In this document: piece after piece, positions 1 through 4,006 of the stretch
Position numbering within the stretch: position 1 is the first letter of the stretch
How the letters are laid out: each line of letters starts with the position of its first letter
Made by a program: the position numbers and the translations under genes
Source: Deltaproteobacteria bacterium
Lineage (GTDB): Bacteria; Desulfobacterota; DSM-4660; Desulfatiglandales; Desulfatiglandaceae
Assembly: GCA_019307165.1 (NCBI GenBank)
Contig: JAFDKD010000255.1
Coordinates: forward strand, 1 to 5,440
Direction of reading: 5' to 3'
DNA: 5,440 nucleotides
The notes under the pieces: model-generated
Told to the model about the DNA's origin: nothing
The model's input: only the letters and a program-made list of their open reading frames with translations
The model's database searches: none

Positions 1-129
1 CGACCGGTCCACAGGATCAGGTCTTACAGTTGAAAGAATAGCTTCATAGTCTAGACCATATCCGGTAGTATTTCGAGCCCATGCTTCACGTTCACGGCCT
101 TGGTTGCAGGGGCGGGGGCATTATTCCAT

Positions 130-161
130 AAAAAAACCCCCTGTGTGCTGCACACAGGGGG
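130..161 (-). terminator. Rho-independent terminator of the H-like gene
   Basis: Read on the minus strand, an 11-bp perfect stem (CCCCCTGTGTG pairing with CACACAGGGGG, plus-strand positions 137-147 and 151-161) with a 3-nt loop is followed directly by seven T residues (plus-strand A tract 130-136). It lies about 40 bp past the stop codon of the H-like gene at 202-1131. Together with the promoter at 1188-1203 it frames that gene as a monocistronic unit. Its T tract lies only on the minus-strand side, so it would act in that orientation. Confidence 0.93.
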
Positions 162-201
162 CATGGAGGAGGGAGCAAGTGTCAGTCGGAAGCCTGCGAA
201 A

Positions 202-1131
202 TCAGGTCCTCAGAAAATTCTTTACGAATTTTGACCAGCTTTCACCTTCCAGCTCCGAGAAAATGTCTTCCACGGAATCGCCTCCGTCGGCGGCAAGTCT
301 CATCTCGTCTCCGGCGACTGAGAATAGATGGTCCCGCTCTTCTTCCATGTACTTTTCCGCGTCTTCGCCGTAGTACAATCCCTTGAGGTTTTTTCTCAAT
401 TTTGTAGGCTCCACGATAAACAGCCAGCCGTCTTCATAAGGCGATTCATTGACAAGGTCTGCGGCCGTCCGAACCCGATCATTGATATGGGTTACGATGC
501 CGTCAACAGGTGACAGCACTTCCGCGGTTTCGCCGTTGCGCCTGACCTTAAATGCCGCTTCGCCCTGCTTTACCTCATGGCCGACATGGGGGATCTCAAG
601 CTGCTTGAGCTTCCCTAGGATTTTTTGGGCAAAATCGTCGAGTCCCACCCTGACCCGTCCGCCGTATTCCGGCCTGGCCCAGGTATGGCCTTCGTGATAG
701 TAAGTGTCCGCCGCCAGATCGAAACCCCCGGCCCGGCTATGTTCATGGACCGGCAGCGTCTCGGCCTGGAGTCGTTCCTGCATCATCTGGTCAAATGAGC
801 AGTTGCCGCACTCGTAGGCATTGGGGCACAGCTTGCGGCCCACTTCGCCGGTGATCATATAACGGCATTTCCGCTGGGAAGCGGGGAACTGCATCATTTT
901 CTCCACCCAGGTTTCCGTGAACTTTTCGCTGGATGCAGCAATCGGCATGGCGGCCATGGACTCTTTCTGGCGGGCCACCTTGAGCTGCATGCCCTGGTCG
1001 TATACGCAGGTGGAGCAGTCATAATTATTGTCGCAGAGCTTGTAGGACACCACCCCTGCTTCCATCCACACACATTTCTTTTTTCCCGGCGGCACAATCT
1101 TCATGGACGTTCTGTTGGCCTTGGCTCCCAT
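202..1131 (-). CDS. H-protein-like (GcvH fold) protein with two N-terminal four-cysteine clusters, no lipoyl lysine
   Basis: The 309-residue protein has two parts. Residues about 20-115 hold two copies of C-x12-C-x5-C-x2-C (C20, C33, C39, C42 and C89, C102, C108, C111), each followed by a DQ-x-MQ-like stretch; they look like metal or Fe-S binding sites, which is inference. Residues about 142-265 match the glycine cleavage H-protein fold: HTWAR, VGLDDFAQ, an LP-like turn, KQGE (188-191), LSPVDG (206-211), LVNESPY and GWLF. In true H proteins the lipoylated lysine lies nine residues after KxGE and seven before SPV. An ungapped alignment puts Gly200 there, so the protein should not be lipoylated and is unlikely to serve glycine cleavage. 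A 45-residue acidic C-terminal tail is unassigned. The ATG start has AAGGAGGG six bases upstream. No signal peptide or membrane segment is seen, so it is probably cytoplasmic. An in-cis sigma-54 promoter and a terminator suggest a stand-alone regulated gene. The exact function is unknown; databases often label such proteins 'glycine cleavage system protein H'. Confidence 0.9.
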   Translation of the reverse strand: MGAKANRTSMKIVPPGKKKCVWMEAGVVSYKLCDNNYDCSTCVYDQGMQLKVARQKESMAAMPIAASSEKFTETWVEKMMQFPASQRKCRYMITGEVGRKLCPNAYECGNCSFDQMMQERLQAETLPVHEHSRAGGFDLAADTYYHEGHTWARPEYGGRVRVGLDDFAQKILGKLKQLEIPHVGHEVKQGEAAFKVRRNGETAEVLSPVDGIVTHINDRVRTAADLVNESPYEDGWLFIVEPTKLRKNLKGLYYGEDAEKYMEEERDHLFSVAGDEMRLAADGGDSVEDIFSELEGESWSKFVKNFLRT

Positions 1132-1187
1132 GTCATTCCCTCCTTATCAAATCGATGATGTGGTTTTTCGAGTTTGGCATGTTTAAA

Positions 1188-1203
1188 AGCAAACTGCGTG
1201 CCA
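1188..1203 (-). promoter_or_regulatory. Sigma-54 (RpoN) -24/-12 promoter
   Basis: The minus strand reads TGGCACGCAGTTTGCT. This matches the sigma-54 consensus TGGCAC-N5-TTGCW, with the diagnostic GG-N10-GC spacing exact. It predicts a transcription start near 1177-1178 and a leader of about 46 nt to the ATG of the H-like gene at 1131. No competing -35/-10 promoter was recognised between it and the gene. Sigma-54 promoters require an AAA+ activator, and one is encoded at 2657-4006. Confidence 0.9.
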
Positions 1204-1233
1204 GTGAGGGGAGGAAGCGTCGGTAAAATGATC

Positions 1234-1246
1234 TAATATATTGATA
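1234..1246 (-). promoter_or_regulatory. Putative IHF binding site
   Basis: The minus strand reads TATCAATATATTA, an exact match to the IHF consensus WATCAANNNNTTR. An A/T-rich tract (1247-1262) lies on its 5' side, as in many strong IHF sites. Its centre falls about 62 bp upstream of the predicted sigma-54 start, between the promoter and the upstream palindromes. This is the usual place for an IHF bend that brings an enhancer-bound activator to sigma-54 polymerase. The region is AT-rich, so a chance match is possible. Confidence 0.6.
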
Positions 1247-1277
1247 ATACAAAATAAAATTTATTGACCCCGATCAT

Positions 1278-1294
1278 TCACGCCTTTCGCGTGA
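1278..1294. promoter_or_regulatory. 17-bp palindrome TCACGC-N5-GCGTGA, possible operator
   Basis: This is a perfect inverted repeat with 6-bp arms and a 5-bp centre (CTTTC). It lies between the IHF-like site and the nearest TGCCGAA palindrome, about 108 bp upstream of the predicted start. Its sequence is unrelated to the TGCCGAA sites, so it may bind a different protein. It occurs once in the window and has no T tract that would make it a terminator. Its function is unknown. Confidence 0.35.
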
Positions 1295-1305
1295 GGTAAG
1301 TTTGA

Positions 1306-1322
1306 TGCCGAAAAATTCGGCA
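1306..1322. promoter_or_regulatory. Enhancer-like palindrome (site 1), TGCCGAA-N3-TTCGGCA
   Basis: The sequence TGCCGAAAAATTCGGCA is a perfect 7-bp inverted repeat with a 3-bp centre. It is repeated with identical arms and spacing at 1404-1420 and in weaker form at 1385-1401. Its centre is about 136 bp upstream of the predicted sigma-54 start, within the usual range for an upstream activator sequence. Two-fold symmetry fits the dimeric Fis-type DNA-binding domain of NtrC-family proteins. That the regulator at 2657-4006 binds it is inferred from proximity. Confidence 0.75.
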
Positions 1323-1384
1323 ACCATTGGGTTCCGAAAACAACTAGACGCATAACTGATTGAAATATTTAGGAAACTATCTTT

Positions 1385-1401
1385 TGCCGAAAAAAGCGGC
1401 G
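1385..1401. promoter_or_regulatory. Degenerate enhancer-like half-site (site 2)
   Basis: The left arm TGCCGAA is intact and is followed by a three-base centre. The right arm reads AGCGGCG instead of TTCGGCA, keeping the CGGC core but differing at three of seven positions. It ends three bases before the perfect site at 1404-1420, with centres 19 bp apart, just under two helical turns. A tandem strong-plus-weak pair would suit cooperative binding of an NtrC-type activator, but the weak copy could also be a relic. Confidence 0.45.
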
Positions 1402-1403
1402 CA

Positions 1404-1420
1404 TGCCGAAAATTTCGGCA
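1404..1420. promoter_or_regulatory. Enhancer-like palindrome (site 3), TGCCGAA-N3-TTCGGCA
   Basis: The sequence TGCCGAAAATTTCGGCA is the second perfect copy of the 17-bp palindrome. One further flanking A/T pair extends the symmetry to 19 bp (1403-1421). Its centre lies 98 bp from that of site 1 and about 234 bp upstream of the predicted sigma-54 start. Recurrence of the same arms and centre length in a short non-coding stretch argues for a protein-binding site rather than chance. No T tract follows on either strand, so it is not an intrinsic terminator. Confidence 0.72.
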
Positions 1421-1483
1421 TTTGTTGGGCCGGGAAATACCATTTTTCCGTTCCGCTGCCCCTCCAGTCAGGAGAGATGAAAG

Positions 1484-1815
1484 TCCCCCTTTTTCCAAGG
1501 CTCTTCCGGCTTTTCAGTGGGTAACAGGGTACGGAAAAGCCTATTAATTGAAACCGGCAACATTCGTTGTCGTGGTCGTTGTCGTAATCGCCTTAAGGCA
1601 CCCAACTCTCTCTGAGGGCGTATTTGAGTGAAACCCGATAGAGGTCAAGCTGCTCATGACCGAACTGCATGATCTGCTAGATTACGACAACGACAACGAA
1701 CACGACCACCGCTTAGCTGAGCACGAGCACACCAGAAAACGGCGCACGAGCACTAGCGGTTGTTAACGCAATATCCACCCACTGAAAACCCGGAAGCCCT
1801 CTTTTCAAAGGGGGG
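1484..1815. repeat. 332-bp imperfect inverted-repeat element, MITE-like or cruciform-forming
   Basis: The outer arms are best matched at 1503-1522 (CTTCCGGCTTTTCAGTGGGT) and 1777-1796, whose reverse complement differs at one of 20 positions. Flanking C5TTT and AAAG6 runs (from 1484 and up to 1815) extend the symmetry with gaps. A second inverted pair is nested inside (1569-1588 and 1681-1700). The element fills most of the gene-free stretch between the enhancer palindromes and the protease gene. No transposase, target-site duplication or convincing ORF is seen. It could be a non-autonomous mobile element, the scar of one, or a structured 3' region of the protease transcript. The class is uncertain. 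Confidence 0.5.
1569..1700. repeat. Nested inverted repeat with GTTGTCGT-type arms
   Basis: The left arm 1569-1588 and right arm 1681-1700 are reverse complements at 18 of 20 positions. Both are built from GTTGTC/GTCGTT-type short units. The 92-bp interior contains a small hairpin (GGTCA...TGACC, about 1642-1660). On the plus strand the right arm and its flank read as an acidic, Asp/Asn/His-rich peptide after ELHDLLDY, but upstream stops keep this frame short. It may be a gene-end remnant or simple repeat expansion. Confidence 0.45.
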
Positions 1816-1840
1816 AGAGCGCAAAGCAACCCGCAACCCT

Positions 1841-1863
1841 GAACCTTTGAACCTTTGAACCCT
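1841..1863. repeat. Tandem repeat, GAACCTTT unit
   Basis: Two perfect GAACCTTT units (1841-1848, 1849-1856) are followed by a partial GAACCCT. Degenerate GCAACCC-type units precede them from about 1825, giving roughly five related units with a period near eight. The array lies just downstream of the protease stop codon. It looks like an intergenic simple-sequence repeat; no function can be assigned. Confidence 0.6.
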
Positions 1864-1878
1864 ACGAAGTTACACAAG

Positions 1879-1906
1879 AGCTATGAGCTATCAGCTTTCA
1901 GCTGAC
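1879..1906. repeat. Four-unit 7-bp tandem repeat (AGCTNNN) overlapping the protease stop
   Basis: Four consecutive 7-bp units read AGCTATG, AGCTATC, AGCTTTC and AGCTGAC. On the minus strand the same bases encode the last residues of the archaemetzincin (QLKADSS) and its TAG stop, so the C-terminal tail of the protein derives from the repeat. The array is short enough to vary in unit number by slippage, and a 7-bp change would shift the frame of the tail. Confidence 0.65.
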
Positions 1907-2456
1907 GGGGTATTGCGGATTTTTCAAGATACCATTTGAAAAGCTCGAGGCAGGTGGGGCAGAAGTCGGGCTTTTTCAAGTCCGTATGCTCTATGTGTGT
2001 GGAAGAGTACATGACGCAACGACGGTCTCTGCAATGGGTAAGCCCGAAGCAGTGCCCCAGTTCATGCAAAGCGGTCTTTTCCATTCGCGCCAGAAAGATC
2101 GGTGGATCGGGCGACTCGCCGTAATATTCGGGACGAAGGCGATGGGTTGAAATAACGGCGCATCGACCCTTGATTTCGGCCAGTCCGAATACGTACTTGA
2201 GGATGGGAACAAACAGATCGACATGGGTGATTCCCATGAACATCAGGCCATCATCCGGGCAGCATTCGCTCAGGTGCTTCAAAATGAGCTTTGAATTGTA
2301 TTGGCCTCTTCCCCGGTCATAGGCATAGGCAGGATTCTCCATACCGGCGGAGATAATGCCGGCGACACCGCAACGGCGCTCGATGGATCGGGCAATCCGG
2401 TCGAGAACGTCCCCTTCGACAAAACCGATGGGACAGAGGATGATGCGTTTGGGCAA
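1881..2456 (-). CDS. amzA: Archaemetzincin family zinc metalloprotease
   Basis: The 191-residue protein carries the full archaemetzincin signature: HELGH (131-135) with catalytic Glu132, Gly138, third zinc ligand His141, adjacent Cys142, Cys147, the metzincin-type Met149, and a C-P-T-C pair (Cys166, Cys169). The family has the extended HExxHxxGxxH site plus four cysteines that bind a second zinc. Upstream, QYNSK, THVDLFVPILKYVFGLA and RLRPEYYG match conserved family segments, and the length is near the usual 180-200 residues. No signal peptide is seen, so it is probably a cytosolic peptidase; substrates of this family are poorly known. The frame opens at a TAA six bases before TTG, so TTG at 2456 is the only standard start near the N-terminus; MPKRIILCPIG fits the family. 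A GGAGG lies 14 bases upstream, which is long and suggests modest translation. It follows the response regulator in the same direction, but a repeat-filled spacer of about 200 bp leaves co-transcription uncertain. Confidence 0.93.
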   Translation of the reverse strand: MPKRIILCPIGFVEGDVLDRIARSIERRCGVAGIISAGMENPAYAYDRGRGQYNSKLILKHLSECCPDDGLMFMGITHVDLFVPILKYVFGLAEIKGRCAVISTHRLRPEYYGESPDPPIFLARMEKTALHELGHCFGLTHCRDRRCVMYSSTHIEHTDLKKPDFCPTCLELFKWYLEKSAIPRQLKADSS

Positions 2457-2569
2457 GGCGATTTATAGGGCCTCCAGTTTATGCCATAGGTAATCACCTG
2501 GTCCTGCTCCGCAGGGTGGGATCTTTGATGTGACCGTCGCAAATCCCGCTTCGCCAGGTTGCGTCAGGT

Positions 2570-2643
2570 TGAGGTTCAGGTTGAGGTTGAGAGAAGGACG
2601 ATAAGAAAATTTAAACAACTTCTTAACCTCGGCCTCAACCTCA
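2570..2643. repeat. GTTGAG-type inverted repeat between regulator and protease genes
   Basis: The left arm 2570-2591 is built from GAGGTT/CAGGTT hexamers. The right arm 2622-2643 is its reverse complement at 18 of 22 positions. A small AGAAG/CTTCT pairing at the inner ends lengthens the stem. The seven T residues at 2651-2657 lie on the plus-strand side, so if it terminates anything it is plus-strand (antisense) transcription. On the minus strand it would fold just after the regulator stop codon with no T tract behind it. It is most likely an intergenic simple-sequence repeat. Confidence 0.55.
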
Positions 2644-2656
2644 GCCTTGATTTTTT

Positions 2657-4006
2657 TCACTTGCCCTTGGCCTCCAGCCCGTATTTCCGTATCTTGTTGT
2701 AGAGCGTCTGGCGATCGATATCCAGTTCCCGCGAGGCCTTGCTGATATTCCAGTCGGCTTCGTCCAGGATCCTCCGGATATGTATTTCCTCCATCATCTT
2801 GAGCGATTTTGGAAGGTTTTCGGGGACCGCGGCTTTTCGCGGGAAAGGCAGGTCATCAAGGACGATCTCTTTGCCCTGACCGATGACGAGCGCTCTTTCG
2901 ATGATGTTTTCCAGTTCCCTGACATTTCCGGGCCAGTCATAATTCATGAGGGCTTTCAAGACGGACGGGGCGATTTTCATCTCATCTTTATTCATTTCAA
3001 GACAGAACTTGTGAATGAATGCATCCGCCAGCAGGGGGATATCCTCCTTCCGCTCCCTTAAGGGCGGGACATGGATGGAGATCACGTTCAACCGATAGTA
3101 GAGATCCTCCCTGAACCGGTTATCCGCGATAGCCTTTTTGAGGTCGCGATTGGTGGCCGCCAGGATCCGGACGTCCACCGATATAAGCGCTTCGCCTCCC
3201 AGGCGTGAAAATTCCTTGTTTTGCAGGACCCTCAGGAGATCCACCTGGGTTCTCAGGGTGATGTCTCCGATTTCATCTAGAAAGAGGGTCCCACCGTCGG
3301 CCATCTCGAAACGCCCCCGTTTGGTATGCTCGGCACCGGTGAAGGCGCCCTTTTCATAACCGAACAGTTCGCTTTCCAGCAGGGAGTCGGGCAGGGCCCC
3401 GCAACTCACGGCGATAAACGGGTTGTAGCAGCGGTTGCTGTTTCCATGAACGGCCTGGGCGATCAATTCCTTGCCGGTGCCGCTCTCGCCGGTAATGAGC
3501 ACCGTGGATTCGGTCGGCGCCACGCGGGAGATCAATTGGAAGACCGCCTGCATGACGTCGCTTTTCCCTATGATTTCATCATACCGGGACCTTTCCTCCA
3601 GTTTCTGCCGCAGCAGAATGTTTTCCAGGACCAGATCCCGGTGGTCCACAATCCGTTTGATGAGCAACTCGACCTGGTCGGGGTCGAACGGTTTGACCAG
3701 GTAATCGAAGGCCCCTTCCTTCATGGCCTGCACGGCCGTATCCACCGTGGCATAGGCCGTCATCATGATGACCTCGGACTCCGGGAGGATGCCTTTGAGC
3801 CGCTTCAAGGTCTCCAGACCGTCCATCCCCGGCATTTTGAGGTCCAATAGAATGACTTCCCAGTTGCGTTCTCCGGCCATGGCGAGCGCGTCCTCACCGC
3901 TCGCCGCCACGCCCACCTGGTAGTCGTCTTCTATCAGCCAGTCCTTGAGCGATTCCCGCATGGCCGCTTCATCGTCAACCACCAGAATACAGGGTTTTTT
4001 GGTCAT
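2657..4006 (-). CDS. Sigma-54-dependent NtrC-family response regulator
   Basis: The 449-residue protein has the standard three domains. The receiver (about 5-120) has acidic pocket D11-D12, phospho-acceptor D55, T83 and K105. The AAA+ sigma-54 interaction domain (about 144-372) has Walker A GESGTGKE (173-180), the GAFTGA loop that contacts sigma-54 (220-225), Walker B LFLDE (241-245), arginine-finger region FREDLYYR (298-305) and sensor II WPGNVREL (358-365). The Fis-type helix-turn-helix (about 411-444) contains NISKASRELDIDRQTLYNKI. All key residues are intact, so it should be an active phosphorylation-dependent activator. The ATG directly abuts the kinase TAA, and AAAGGAG seven bases upstream lies within the last kinase codons, which suggests translational coupling and a cognate pair. 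Its target is not proven. The sigma-54 promoter with paired palindromes at 1188-1420 is a good candidate. It is close to AtoC/ZraR-like proteins, but the signal is unknown, so no symbol is given. Confidence 0.97.
   Translation of the reverse strand: MTKKPCILVVDDEAAMRESLKDWLIEDDYQVGVAASGEDALAMAGERNWEVILLDLKMPGMDGLETLKRLKGILPESEVIMMTAYATVDTAVQAMKEGAFDYLVKPFDPDQVELLIKRIVDHRDLVLENILLRQKLEERSRYDEIIGKSDVMQAVFQLISRVAPTESTVLITGESGTGKELIAQAVHGNSNRCYNPFIAVSCGALPDSLLESELFGYEKGAFTGAEHTKRGRFEMADGGTLFLDEIGDITLRTQVDLLRVLQNKEFSRLGGEALISVDVRILAATNRDLKKAIADNRFREDLYYRLNVISIHVPPLRERKEDIPLLADAFIHKFCLEMNKDEMKIAPSVLKALMNYDWPGNVRELENIIERALVIGQGKEIVLDDLPFPRKAAVPENLPKSLKMMEEIHIRRILDEADWNISKASRELDIDRQTLYNKIRKYGLEAKGK

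Noticed and set aside
1..129. Searched for a gene end, tRNA or mobile-element end
   Set aside because: All frames are broken by stops or carry unrecognisable peptides, no tRNA cloverleaf was found, and nothing else could be supported.
1175..1190. Plus-strand sigma-54-like sequence TGGCATGTTTAAAAGC
   Set aside because: The GG to GC spacing is 11 rather than 10, the -12 element lacks TTGC, and it would point away from the H-like gene with no plus-strand gene downstream.
1274..1498. 74-codon minus-strand ORF upstream of the H-like gene
   Set aside because: It runs across all three TGCCGAA palindromes and into the inverted-repeat arm, has no recognisable domain, and its translation is not protein-like. 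The non-coding regulatory reading explains the region better.
1797..1815. Possible terminator hairpin after the protease (CCCTCTTT pairing with AAAGGGGG)
   Set aside because: The loop would be only about two bases, the stem has a wobble or mismatch, and no T tract follows on the minus strand. It is better explained as part of the inverted-repeat arm.
1820..1910. Tandem repeats considered as a CRISPR array
   Set aside because: Units are 7-8 bp and directly adjacent, with no spacers of 30-40 bp and no cas genes nearby.
2570..2657. GTTGAG hairpin as terminator of the regulator gene
   Set aside because: The T tract lies on the plus-strand side. On the minus strand the run precedes the hairpin as A residues, so it is in the wrong orientation for terminating the regulator transcript.
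2463..2660. 65-codon minus-strand ORF between regulator and protease (GTG start)
   Set aside because: Much of it encodes simple repeats (AEVEAEV, LNLNLNLNL) from the GTTGAG inverted repeat, and no family is recognised. It is kept only as a finding about possible translational coupling.
3326..3850. 174-codon plus-strand ORF opposite the regulator gene, and other plus-strand ORFs across 2780-4583
   Set aside because: They are antisense shadows of the response regulator and kinase genes, which have complete conserved motifs on the minus strand.
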